The notes below the pieces were generated by a model. The model saw nothing but the letters and a program-made list of their open reading frames with translations, did not search any database and was not told the origin of the DNA. The translations under genes were made by a program, and so were the position numbers. A stretch of DNA of 64,000 nucleotides. Origin: Diploptera punctata (lineage: Eukaryota; Arthropoda; Insecta; Blattodea; Blaberidae). The stretch spans positions 462,501 to 526,500 of the forward strand of contig JASPKZ010010277.1 of assembly GCA_030220185.1 (NCBI GenBank). The letters are read 5' to 3'. Position 1 is the stretch's first letter. The number at the start of each line of letters is the position of its first letter. This document shows positions 31,771-41,985 of the stretch, one piece after another.

Positions 31771-31980
31771 AATGGTAGTAGTAATAGTGGTAGTAGTAGT
31801 AGTAGTAGTATTAGTAGTAGTAATAGTAGAAGAATAGCACATGCTGGAGCATCAGTAGACCTGGCAATCTTTTCTCTTCACCTAGCAGGTGTTTCCTCTA
31901 TTTTAGGAGCCGTAAATTTTATCTCTACTATTATTAATATAAAACCTATTAGCATAAAACCAGAATGAATCCCTCTATTT

Positions 31981-32022
<42 letters not shown>
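31771..32022. repeat. Two (TAG)n microsatellites
   Basis: Imperfect TAG tracts at 31771-31840 and a near-perfect one at 31979-32022. The stretch between contains 'acttcacctagcaggtgtttcctctattttaggagc', which resembles an insect mitochondrial cox1-like phrase ([20 protein letters not shown]), see findings. Confidence 0.8.
31840..31970 (+). pseudogene. cox1: Nuclear mitochondrial (numt) fragment of cox1
   Basis: The frame reads [20 protein letters not shown] then [20 protein letters not shown] and IKPE. This is the best-known segment of cytochrome c oxidase subunit I ([34 protein letters not shown]). AUA read as methionine and the insect code fit ('aatataaaacct'). About 130 bp survive, flanked on both sides by (TAG)n, so this is a nuclear mitochondrial insertion, not a working gene. 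Confidence 0.88.
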
Positions 32023-32385
32023 AGCCTTTGTGTTTCTCAACAAGAGTTAGGCCTTCTTCCCCTGCAGGGTAGAAATTCAACCGTACTAATTTAGTTACAC
32101 TTGTTTCCTGATAGATGTCATTGAGTGGCCCGAGGTCATCGTTCCGCCTCATAGTGACATCTAGAAAATCAAGGTAGCACTAGCATGGCAAGATTCGGTA
32201 AAAATGCACAAAGGTCTTTTTATTCAAGCTTGTGGTTCTTTTTACGAGCCTGAAAATCCCCACGGCTTAAAGTTCCTCCCGGAGGACATGTCCTTGGAAT
32301 TTTCCGACCATCGTCAGATTTGAACCCGCTTCCCTCGGAACTAGAGGCAAGGAACGTAACCACAAGCCCACCGCGGCCGACTCCA
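32023..32385 (-). repeat. SINE F, copy 3
   Basis: Antisense: 'ctaatttagttacacttgtt' (3' half), 'aggtctttttattcaagctt', 'acgagcctgaaaatccccac', 'ttaaagttcctcccggagga', 'gatttgaacccgcttccctc' and 'taaccacaagcccaccgcgg' (head). The 3' half is decayed. Confidence 0.75.
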
Positions 32386-32499
32386 ATGGTAGTCACTCAA
32401 TTAAATTAAATAGTTTATAGTCATAATGAAAAGGTACAAAATGGGGGAAATCTGATCAGTGAAATTTAAATAATTAAAATTTTACTTAATTATTAGTGG

Positions 32500-33145
32500 A
32501 ATGTTCTATGATATAATCTCAAAATATCCATAGAAAAAACTAAGGTAATGGCATTCCAAGGGAAAAATCAATCAGATCGAAAATAGTAATAGGAAACAAA
32601 ATCATAGAACAGGTGAACCATCTCAATTATCTAGGATGTGACATTTCATTTAATTATGATAATGATATAAATAATAAAATAGCAAAATTCCAGGGAATAT
32701 GTGGTACGATAAAACGAACACTAAATAACAAAACAACAAGAGAGACCCAACTGAAATTTTATAAAATGTTGGCAGTACCGGTACTGCTCTATGGTTCAGA
32801 AGCCTGGATACATAAAAAAACAAGACCTAAGTAGGATAACGGCGGCAGAAATGAAATTTTTGAGATCTGTTAAAGGGTGCACTAAGGAAGACAGAATCAA
32901 GAACACAGAAATAAGACAGGAACTTGAAATATTTGCAATAACTGATAAAATGGATACATATAGAAAAAAATGGAAGCAACACATAGACAGAATGAATGAA
33001 GATAGATATCCAAAACAAATAACAAAATACAAACCTAAAGGCACCCGAGATGTGGGCAGACCTAGAAAGAGATGGGCTGAAGTCGGAACGGGTCAACAGA
33101 CCTAATCCATGAATGAAGATGATGATGATGATGATGATGATGATG
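32500..33145 (+). mobile_element. LINE B, post-RT region, frameshifted
   Basis: Three frames combine: IEKTKVMAFQGK, NHLNYLGCDISFNYDND, LKFYKMLAVPVLLYGSEAW; then after a run of seven A's (32813) RITAAEMKFLRSVKGCTKED, WKQHIDRMNEDRYPKQI and GTRDVGRPRKRWAEVG. It ends 'gtcggaacgggtcaacagac', 'gatgatgatgatgatg'. The A-run frameshift is at the ETW-to-RI junction. Confidence 0.85.
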
Positions 33146-33590
33146 TTCTATGAGGAGAGCAAGACAATAGAATGATGTTTTGCGCTTCGTTAATGTTTCT
33201 AAGGTTAATAATATTCCGGTGAGTTGAAAAGCTATTTTTATGTTAATCATTTAGTTATTTTATATTCAATATAGTTAGAAACATGCACTATTTCTTTTTG
33301 CATGCGTCATGCATAATTAATGATGTTAACATGTTGACGACAATCACGCAATGTGATTACATCATACCGCACCCTCTGGTTCAGGAAGTAATGACCTAGT
33401 ATTTCTTACAATAGTGACCGTACTGTTCTTGACATTATGGTCACTTATAGAAAGAGAGTAAAAAATTATACTTGTTTAAGCTTTAAATTCGTTGTATCCG
33501 CATGGGATCTCATCCGTCGTGATTAATTTTAGTTTAGTTGAATTAAAATGCTTTATACCATGTTTTACAAGTGGTACCTCTATTTCTCAA
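33146..33590. other. No recognised feature
   Basis: No repeat family or credible frame recognised. Confidence 0.45.
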
Positions 33591-33596
33591 TTCTAC

Positions 33597-33780
33597 TAGA
33601 ATTTAATTAAATAATAATAAAACTTAGTTTTATTTGATTTTCATATTTATTACAATATAAATTTGTAATCATGTCTGAAGAAGGTGCAAACTACCGAAAC
33701 AGCTGTTACAAATTTATATTGTAATAAATATGAAAATCATATAAAACTTTAAGTTTTATTTTTATTTAATTAAATAAATA
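33597..33780. mobile_element. Fold-back with hammerhead-like core (Penelope-type)
   Basis: A perfect 26 bp inverted repeat (33643-33668 with 33706-33731) extends with mismatches to arms of about 65 bp. The 37-base loop holds CTGAAGA (33675-33681), a GGT/ACC mini-stem (33683-33685 with 33693-33695) and GAAA (33696-33699). CUGANGA...GAAA flanking a stem is the hammerhead ribozyme core; short-stem hammerheads are known in the terminal repeats of Penelope-like retroelements. Whether it cleaves cannot be told from sequence. Confidence 0.55.
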
Positions 33781-33796
33781 TGGATTAACATCAAGT

Positions 33797-34287
33797 TTTT
33801 TTTTTGGTCTCCTTTTCGTTTACATTGTTCTTCCTTTTTGTTTTACCTTATTTTTTTTACCTTTTTGTTAACTTTATTTCATTCTCACATAGAGACACAA
33901 GGACAGGACACACACCCAGACTCAAGGTGGATTTTTAAAATATCCTACCGCCGGGAATCGAATCCGGGTCGCTGGAGTGGAAGGTGGGGCTCTACCGACC
34001 ACGCCACGACGACGGACGTTTTTTTTAATAATGTTCGTACGCTTTCATATTTCTTTTGTTGTAACCCAATTTCATGTTTTTTTTTTCCTCTTTTCATTTA
34101 CACTGTTTTCCTTATTGTTTCACCTTTTTTTTTGTTACTTTCTGTTATTCACACATATAGACACAAGGACAGGACACACACCCAGACCCAAGGTGGAGAT
34201 TTAAAATCTCTTACCCCGCCGCGAATCGAACCCGGGTCGCCGGAGTGGAAGGTAGGGACTCCACCGACTACGCCACGGCGACGGACA
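33797..34287 (-). repeat. SINE I, two tandem copies
   Basis: Units 33797-34018 and ~34060-34287 each contain T-rich sequence, 'gacacaaggacaggacacac', 'cccaga-ccaaggtgga' and a minus-strand tRNA-like head: 'gtcgccgtggcgtagtcggt' and 'gacccgggttcgattcgcgg' (second copy). Both B boxes are recognisable, so they are tRNA-derived. Confidence 0.75.
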
Positions 34288-34327
34288 GCAAACACCAAAT
34301 TAATTATTTATCTATTAGAATTAATTT

Positions 34328-34650
34328 CACCGCTGTGATCTAGAGGTAGCGTGCTGCCTTGTCATGCAGCGGGCCCGTGTTCGATCCTCGATATGGACAC
34401 GTATCTTAGGTAAGGGTTTTATTTTTTCTCGGGGTTTTTCCTCACCTGCAAGACAATGTCAGGCAACTGTAAGGCCCAACCGGTCCCCAAACACCATCTG
34501 GCAAACATTATATTCGCATTATTAGATTACGTTTAGTTTAACACCTTTCCTGTGGCATCATTACCATCATGGAGGCAACGTAACCCCGCCTTCCAGGCGT
34601 CTCAACCTCAGAAGTGGATTACAGGTACACCATGCCAGGAGAGAATACCC
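34328..34650 (+). repeat. SINE X variant with alternative 3' end, second copy
   Basis: Head 'accgctgtgatctagaggta', B box 'gtgttcgatcctcgatatgg', body 'ttcctcacctgcaagacaat', then 'ggcaacgtaaccccgccttc' and 'aacctcagaagtggatt'. Same chimeric layout as 16847-17190. Confidence 0.75.
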
Positions 34651-34984
34651 AGAAATATCGTAATGACAACATGGCGGCATTGATTAAAATAATTAATTAT
34701 TTGTTTTTATATTTTGAAATATATAATCGTTTTAGTATAGGCTAGTTTCATTATCTATTAAGTCAAATAATCTACATTCTATAACTGATTACGAAACTAT
34801 ATTTCTGTCATCTAATTTATATATAAACTTATTTTAATTTCATGCCACTTTAAAAAACTTATAACTTAATATCTCATTTTGATATTGAATCTAAATTATA
34901 TTTTATTCTAAATAAGGAACAAATCATGAAAAAAGTTGAAGTTAAACTGGAAAACAAAATTAAACTTTTTTGATTCTTGTTTAG

Positions 34985-35090
34985 TTGGTTTTCTGGGCTA
35001 AATGGCTGTGGTCCAGTTATATTGAGACTCGACGTTTCGTCTACTATTTATATAGACATCCTCAGGGGTTTCTGCGTGCTGTCTGTTAAC
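34985..35090 (-). mobile_element. Penelope-like terminal fragment, antisense
   Basis: The minus strand reads 'ccctgaggatgtctatataa', 'atagtagacgaaacgtcgag', 'tctcaatataactggaccac'. CTGAGGA (complement of 35059-35065) and GAAA (complement of 35035-35038) flank a GTCTA/TAGAC stem. The 'GAAACGTC' phrase is common in Penelope-type terminal repeats. Confidence 0.5.
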
Positions 35091-35154
35091 TCCTCAACTG
35101 TCGGCTGCAGACTGGCAGCACGTTGGAAACGGTTTTCCTATTTATGATAGGTTT

Positions 35155-35260
35155 CCGTGCGAAGATATCTACCGCAGTAGCAGACGAAACGTCAAGTCTC
35201 AACAAATCTGGATCACGGCCATTTAGACCGGAAGACCAACTGAACAAGAATCAAAACATC
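35155..35260 (+). mobile_element. Penelope-like terminal fragment, inverse partner
   Basis: 'gcgaagatatctaccgcagt', 'agcagacgaaacgtcaagtc', 'tcaacaaatctggatcacgg', 'ccatttagaccgg' and 'ccaactgaacaag' repeat the previous fragment in the opposite orientation. GAAA is at 35186-35189. The 65 bp between the pair is 'tgtctgttaactcctcaact' and similar. Confidence 0.5.
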
Positions 35261-35462
35261 AGCCGTGTGCTTAACTGTGTTTGGATTTACAGTTTTTTGT
35301 ATATTTTTTGATAAATTATATAATTTTTATATCATAAAATCAGTATGGTAAATTTCAGTGTCAATTTTCATATATCAATCCATTAGATATATATACACAT
35401 CGAATATCAGATAATGAATGTCCGATGTTATAATGAAATATAGTTCATAACAATCAACGTTT

Positions 35463-35690
35463 TTTGTTGGCCACGGTGGATTAGTGGTTATACTATATGC
35501 ATTTGATCCCGAGAGTCGAGGGATTCAAACCCGGCCCGGGTCGATGAATTTTTGGGATGGAAAAATCAAAGTAGCAAGTCCTGCGGGAGGGGCTTTAAGC
35601 CGTGGGTCCCGAGTCTGAACATTTTCAGGCTCGTAAAAGATCCTTAAGCCTTGTGCCGGTTCGCTCAGGGTAGAATATGATAACTCAGGG
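35463..35690 (+). repeat. SINE F, copy 4, 5' half
   Basis: 'ggccacggtggattagtggt', 'gggattcaaacccggcccgg', 'gtcctgcgggaggggcttta' and 'aagccgtgggtcccgagtct'. It breaks off at ~35690; a matching 3' half resumes at ~36220. Confidence 0.75.
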
Positions 35691-35699
35691 ATGTTTATA

Positions 35700-36215
35700 T
35701 TATTTATGTAATGATAAATAAATATAAACTTATTATTTCGGCTTATTGATTAATTTTGCACTATTTATTTACAGAAAAGTACAACTGGTTTATATCTCAG
35801 TAATATTCGGAGTGGAGCTGATGAGTTTATTTAAGTCCACATGTATTTATTATCGTTTATAATTCTGAGTTACTAATTATCTTGGAATTTTGAAATACTT
35901 AAGATTTTAAAATTTACTAAATATCGCGGACGGTTGCTGAATGTCTTGTTTCTTGTAGAACGTATGAGTATGAGTGTATGTGAGAGCGTTTTGTCACGTG
36001 TCCTTGCCTTATAAGGGCGATGACTCCTCCCATAAAGTCATGTACTCCACTCCAAATTCACATGTTATTCATAACACCTTAGAGGGGTAGGTACCATTCG
36101 TTTGGTGTTCCTATGTTGGTAATAGACTCATGTGCACGTTTGTGCGCCTTCCAGTTATTACTATTAATGGTATAATTATATTTTAGTACTTAGAGTCCAT
36201 TAATTCTTGCTACAG
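35700..36215 (+). repeat. Repeat S, copy 1, splitting SINE F copy 4
   Basis: Shared with 43965-44310: 'atttatttacagaaaagtac', 'gagtggagctgatgagttta', 'agtccacatgt', 'tataagggcgatgactcctc' and 'ccca...actccactcc'. The class is unknown; an LTR is possible, as the 'tataagggcg' block looks TATA-like, but no gag/pol or paired copy is present. Confidence 0.5.
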
Positions 36216-36218
36216 CCT

Positions 36219-36430
36219 GTATAAAATGGCCTCTTAGCAAAATTGCACTGACCTCATCATCCTAGTAATACCATGGTTGCCTGCTAGATGTCTTATTGAG
36301 TCGGTATGTTGACCGCAATACCATTCATGACATCAATGAACAAATAAACGTAACTAAATTAACTTGGTCTGGTAACTCCTAACAAAGCAGAGGCTAATGT
36401 TTAACAGTGGACTATGCCAATCTTGTGTTT
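36219..36430 (+). repeat. SINE F, 3' half (probably continuing copy 4)
   Basis: 'tggttgcctgctagatgtct', 'gagtcggtatgttgaccgca', 'taacttggtctggtaactcc' match 31540-31650 of SINE F copy 2. Confidence 0.6.
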
Positions 36431-36659
36431 TGAAGTCAAAAGTCCAAAAATATAACAAGTTATTTTGATTTTTCACGTTTTTGGCATGTATGTTAATTAT
36501 TTAACACTAAACACTTTAAACAGAAGCTGAAAATAAGTATATAAAACGGAATGAAAATGCAGTAGATGGATACAAAACTTGTATATAAGTTCCAACAATA
36601 CTAGCTATTTATCTATCTGACGACATAAATTACAAATAAAAAATAACCAACCATTCTAC

Positions 36660-37710
36660 GTAGCAAAAATTGTTATGTTCAGTAAAAGGATATACATTAA
36701 CAAAATAAGGAATGAAGCCATTGAAGAAAATTACTTTTTTATTAATCTTATAACAGAGGGATGCACTATTACATAAGGTTTAAGGCAGGGCTGCAGTTTA
36801 TCTCCAACTCTATTCAAAATCTATCTCGAAAGAGTACTAAGAGACTGAAGGAAAAAATGTAAAAAAATAGGCATACCAATCCAAAATACACATGTATATT
36901 CACTAAATTTTGCAGATGGCCAGGTATTAATAGCACAAGACCACGATACATAGATTATATGGCTAAAAATTAAAAGAAGAATATGAAAAATGGGGACTTT
37001 ATATAAACATTGAGAAAAATAAATACCTGTGAATAGGAGTAGAAATGGAAAGTATAAATTTCAACAATGGAGAAGAACTAAAACCTAGTAATGAATGCAC
37101 TTATTTAGGAACAAAAGTAGACCGTTCAGGCGATAACACAGTGGAAATTAAAAATAGAATCGCACAAATAAAACAAGCAATAAATGTTTTAACTCTGTTT
37201 GGTGGAGCAAAAATATTACAAAAAATAAAAAATTGCAAATATATCAAACCATAATTCACACCATTTTAACATATGGTGCTGAAGTCTGGCAAATTCCTAC
37301 CACGGAAATGAAAATAATTATAAGTACAGAAATAGATGTTTTAAGAAGATCAGCTGGAAACGCATGAATGGTACAATACGAAGTAAAGAAATAAGGGAAA
37401 TTATGGGTGTATAAGAGAAGCCGGACATAATAGACATTGTAGAAAAGGAAATATTACAGTGGTATGGCCATGTCAAAAGAATGCCAGAGCAAAGATTGCC
37501 TAAACTTATTATGGAATGGATCCCAATAGAAAGGAGGAAGAGAGGAAGACCGAATAAAACTTGGATAGAAGGGGTTCAAGCAGCTATGAATATCAGAGGA
37601 TTGGAGAAAGATCAATGGATGGGCAGAGAGGAATGGCGTTTGGTTTCCGGACGAAGACGGCGGCAGCTGCCATGATATCGGATGATGATGATGATGATGA
37701 TGATGATAAA
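36660..37710 (+). mobile_element. LINE C with RT blocks and mutated catalytic box
   Basis: Frames: KIRNEAIEENYFFINLITEG, then GLRQGCSLSPTLFKIYLERV (RT block), GIPIQNTHVYSLNFADGQVL (the FADD box is FADG here), EEYEKWGLYINIEKNKYL, CTYLGTKVDRSGDNTVEIKN, then LTYGAEVWQ, LQWYGHVKRMPEQRLPKLIM, RRKRGRPNKTWIEGVQAAMN and EDQWMGREEWR-like sequence, with a (gat)n tail at 37680. Multiple stops. The second D of the catalytic box is lost. Confidence 0.85.
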
Positions 37711-37926
37711 CAACTTAATAATTTAAACAAGAACAAAACGTATAATTGATTCTCACAGTTTGCTACCAATGAAAAATATATCACAGGCATATATGTGGTC
37801 ATTCACACAAACATAGTGATCGTATCCATAGAAGTATTAATACTGTTTATAACTAATTTAGCTAATTTTAAAGTTATGTGTTTGCCATTCATTCCAAATA
37901 AGATTATCATCATCAGTATAATCATC

Positions 37927-38437
37927 TACGGGGTGAATCATAAATATGGCTATACGTTTGATCGCGTTGTGTGATGAAAATATTACCATTACAGCAGATA
38001 TGAAATTACCGTTGGAAAGACAATTATTCAATTTACGAAAATTGAATAAAACAAAACAGTGTAGAACTTACGTCATTAGTCAAAATGGCGTTGAATATGC
38101 AACAGCAAATTACAATAGCTGCATGGGCAATAACGTATGCTAATGATCGTGAGGCCGCAAGACGCGAAAGACGTGAGTTTAACGTAGCATTGCAGCCGTC
38201 GACTGTGGGGAAGTGGAGAAAACGACTGCTGGATACGGGAAGGATGCAGAAAACCAAACCTCCTGGAAGGCCTCGCATTAGCACGGATGCAGAAACAACG
38301 AAGACAATTGTGGAGGCGTTCGACGCTAGCACAAAAAAATCAACCCGCCAAGCTGCACGTGATCAGTGATTTGTTTTGTTTTGTTCTATTGTTGTAATTT
38401 GAAGGATTCCCTTTCCAATGATAACATCATATTTCCT

Positions 38438-38494
<57 letters not shown>

Positions 38495-38550
38495 TTTTCG
38501 TCACAAAATGCGATCAAACGTATAGCCATATTTCTGAATCACTCTGTACA
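37927..38550 (+). mobile_element. ~620 bp TIR element keeping a transposase HTH
   Basis: TIRs of about 55 bp: 'tgaatcataaatatggctat', 'acgtttgatcgcgttgtgtg', 'tgaaaatatt' at the left and their complement at the right (38491-38548). Inside, 38085-38369 encodes 94 residues: MALNMQQQITIAAWAITYAN, STVGKWRKRLLDTGRMQ, PPGRPRISTDAETTK and STRQAARDQ-stop. That is the helix-turn-helix and GRPR linker of a Tc1/mariner-like transposase. The DDE catalytic domain is gone; a (TAA)n tract at 38441-38492 sits in its place. Confidence 0.75.
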
Positions 38551-38551
38551 T

Positions 38552-39580
38552 ACGCTTCATGATGTAGGCACAAGGAACTTTGTTCCGTCATCAGAGATCT
38601 CTCCATCTCATCCTCAGTCTTCCAATATATCTTCTTCCTCTTAATTCGTAATTAATCTGAAGTAAGTTTACAGAATATTTCTTAAATTCTTTCAATATGT
38701 TTTTTCCAGTTTATCTGGTAATTTAGATCGTACGTACATTAAGCTCTTTTTTTAATGTTTTGATTTCTAATTTTATCCAGTCTTATGAAACAGTTTATTT
38801 CTCCTAGAATTGTAATTTGAACTACCAGTAGGCCTAATAGCTTTACATTATTTTGGTACAACCTAAATATTAACTTTTATATTCCAAGGATAGCAAGACC
38901 GTGACTTTTAAAATTTAATTTTATTTACTTTCTGGATTTTAGTGCCATATTTGATGTCATGACACAATTTATTTGTTGAGATTTTAATATTATATCATAC
39001 GCATATTTTAATTAATATATAGGTATTTATAGTTCATTTTCAGAATCCTGTTCCAACTCATTTATATTGACTATATGTTCTTTATTATCTTCTGTTTCTA
39101 TTGTTTCTATTTAATGTAATGTTTCATCAAAATAATAAATTATTATAATTCTCTATCTACAGTTTTATTCTACGTAATTTACTCAATCTCGTTCTTCATT
39201 TATAAGGTATTTCATTATTTTTAGGTTATATTTGGTCTTTCATGTACGTAACTATATATATTCAAGCTTTCTTTTTTTGCGCTGATGAAATATCCCATTA
39301 ATCTGCATGTGATTTTATTACAATATTCCTCTTTTTTTGCTTTTTCTCTCCCCAAGAGTTTGTTATTTTACTTTGTGGGTTATATATCTTATAACTTTCG
39401 TTTCTCTTTAATGACTTCTTCGATTACATCATTTCACATTCACAGGTCTTTTATTTTTCTAGTTTTTTTTCTTTTTCCTGTTGCTTCATTTGCTGAATTC
39501 GGTATCATTTTGCATATTTTCTCCATTATAAATTTATATTATTCTGTGTGGGATTTCTGTACGGTAGTTTATTAGTCTGA
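38552..39580. other. No recognised feature (T-rich)
   Basis: A 96-codon frame at 39285-39575 is hydrophobic and T-rich and matches nothing I know. Possibly antisense LINE debris. Confidence 0.4.
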
Positions 39581-39582
39581 AG

Positions 39583-39838
39583 GGCTTATTAGGGCAGTAA
39601 CATGATAAGCCAGATGCTGTTAAAAAATAAGATATATCCATATAAAAGTAAATAAATGTATTGAAATATCCATAAACCATTTGTAAGTGCGCCAGCGATG
39701 AGTTAAAACATTATAGACACACAATGTATTAACACCAATACAGCCCAATTAGTATTTATAATTTTTTGGAACATTAAAATACTTATATTTCAGAAAGAAC
39801 AATATGTGGCTTATCATGTTATTGCCCTAATCCCTTCA
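39583..39838. mobile_element. ~255 bp MITE with ~35 bp TIRs
   Basis: Left 'gaagggcttattagggcagt', 'aacatgataagccagat'; right (complement of 39798-39835) 'gaagggattagggcaataac', 'atgataagccacat'. The interior is AT-rich and non-coding. The right end touches a (CA)n/(TG)n palindromic tract (39838-39880). Confidence 0.75.
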
Positions 39839-39880
39839 CACACACACACACACACATATATATGTGTGTGTGTGTGTGTA
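39838..39880. repeat. (CA)n-(TG)n palindromic microsatellite
   Basis: 'cacacacacacacacatata' followed by 'tatgtgtgtgtgtgtgtgtg', a self-complementary dinucleotide tract. Confidence 0.85.
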
Positions 39881-40454
39881 ATACTATATTTTCCATTAGA
39901 TATATTTTGAAGACTTAATTTTCATTTCATTTCTTAATGCCCTTTCTTTTCTATTTTACATATATTTCAGTCTTTGAGAGTGAAAGATATTGTACTCTTC
40001 TAATATACACATCTTGGATTTAAGAGCTGATTTTCTTAATCTCCAATCATATAATCGTTTATTGAACTCTCTTCCAGACAGAATTTATTTGTGAATATAT
40101 TTTTTATAAAAAATATTTTCATAACTTTCAAACTTTTGTACAAGTTACTGCACTAATTAATGCCTTTATTAGTTTTGATAATATTAGGTATTGCTATTTT
40201 TGCTAACATACCGATTAAAACTCACCCCAATAATAATTAAATAATCCCTTTTCATGTATCTGCATACTTCTTTCTCAAGGGCATCATTAAAAGGTCAAGC
40301 TTTACCCCCCGTCTTGCCGTCTTCAGATGCTCAAATTTCTGTAACTGTTTTGGTGTCCTCATTCAATTTTAAAACATACAGTTCTACTTTTATTAATGTA
40401 TTTAATCTTCTTATTTTTCTTTGTATACCCTTATTTTATCTCGTTGAGACATGA

Positions 40455-40797
40455 GTACCACCTATCGGGAAGTATCTTAACCATGCTGATTTAGTTACAC
40501 TTGCTTCCCTACAGAATTCAGTAAGTCGCACCTGGTTAGCGTTCGGACTCAATGAGACTTATAGTTGGCAATTAAGTTGAAAGTTGGTTACATTTGGCAC
40601 AGAGACCTTTTTATTCAAGCTTGAGGTTCTTTTACGAACTTGAAAATCTTCAGATTCGGGACTCATGTTTAAAATCCCACCAGGAGGACTTGTCCCTTGA
40701 ATTTTTTATATCCTAAAAAATCAATCGACTCCAGCCGGGTTCGAACCCGCAACCATATGTTTAGAGACAAGAAACATAACTACTATACCAAATATAT
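40455..40797 (-). repeat. SINE F, copy 5
   Basis: Antisense: 'tgctgatttagttacacttg', 'cctttttattcaagcttgag', 'cccaccaggaggacttgtcc', 'cagccgggttcgaacccgca' and the end 'ataactactatacca', where SINE X copy 9 interrupts it. Confidence 0.8.
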
Positions 40798-41123
40798 CCA
40801 TCCATAGTAATTCTGTACGAATGCAGGTCCTTCACTGCAATCATAGAATTTTTAATGCTATGCTTGCAACTTTACTAGGAAATTGTAGGTGTGGTAGTAC
40901 CCGTTACTTTCCACACCGGTGAAGGATGATGATGATAATGATAAGGATTATGATGATGATGATGGCCATATGATTTCGGGGACCGTTTGGGCCTTAAAGT
41001 TTTCCTGACATTTGTCTTACAGGTGAGGAAAAACCCCGATAAAAACCTCACCCAAAAAAATGCCCCGACCGGGGATCGAACCCGGGCCCGCTGCGTGACA
41101 AGGCAGCACGCTACTTCGAGACC
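40798..41123 (-). repeat. SINE X, copy 9, with 11 bp target duplication
   Basis: Full antisense copy flanked by 'accaaatatat' at 40787-40797 and 41124-41134. It sits in the tRNA head of SINE F copy 5, so it is younger than that copy. Confidence 0.88.
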
Positions 41124-41252
41124 ACCAAATATATGAGAATTTAAAATTTTTCTTATCCATTTGTTATTTATGAAGATAGCCATTCCACTTGATTCTAGTT
41201 TATTTTGATCTACTTCTATCCAAATCATAAAATAATCTGCCAAGTCTTTCTT

Positions 41253-41254
41253 CT

Positions 41255-41342
<88 letters not shown>
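41253..41342. repeat. (CT)n microsatellite
   Basis: About 44 CT units with a single 'cctc' interruption near 41271. Frames of alternating R-E are artefacts. Confidence 0.95.
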
Positions 41343-41344
<2 letters not shown>

Positions 41345-41985
41345 GTTAATGTTTTATTTAGTTCTTGGGCTTTAATGTTTAAACAGCGTAGGCCTATATT
41401 ACAGGTGGCCAATTTTAGTGTATTAGTTATCTTTTCCTTTCTTTGGTTTGATTCATCATTTTTGTCCAGAAGTAATCAGTAACGAGACTGAGTAGTCGCA
41501 GATTTTCTATGTGGGCTGGATACCATCCCACTGCACAACTGTTAACCAGTTCGACTAGGGTTTTTGGTTGAGGTTTTCCTTCCCCCAGATAAGTTGCTTT
41601 TCATGACTACCGTCTCTCGTTGGCAAGTCGCCAATTATGGGAAGAAACTTTGCTTGCCTTATGGATCATTAATACTTAGCCTCTCCACCAAAACAAAATG
41701 GCAATCAAAGGAGGGTAATTGTCATAAAATTTAATTATCTACAGTTTATGCATTTAGTGCTCGATTTTTTCTCCGTACTTAAGAGTTCATCACTGAAAAC
41801 AAGAACGTTTCAAATGCAGCTATTTGATATATGCTAATATTCGGTTTCTTTCTTTTGTAACATATATTCTGAAACGAACTGTTCCAGAACTGATCAGGTG
41901 TTAAGTTTCCAAAATCCGAAATGCTGGACTCCCTAAACTTGTTATACACTGGGTATTATATTATTATTATTATTATTATAAATAA
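41343..41985. other. Unassigned; includes a moderately GC block at 41470-41700
   Basis: 41470-41700 contains 'agttcgactagggtttttgg', 'ttccttcccccagataagtt' and 'ctctcgttggcaagtcgcca', which looks like a SINE body but occurs once here and lacks a tRNA-like head. Confidence 0.4.

Noticed and set aside
33838..34338. 166-codon frame over the SINE I pair
   Set aside because: T-rich and derived from two copies of a SINE; the repeated 'RTHTQTQGG' peptides come from the duplicated unit.
39285..39575. 96-codon hydrophobic frame
   Set aside because: T-rich, no signal-peptide logic or domain, no splice context; likely chance or antisense debris.
41200..41412. Alternating Arg-Glu frame
   Set aside because: Translation of the (CT)n tract.
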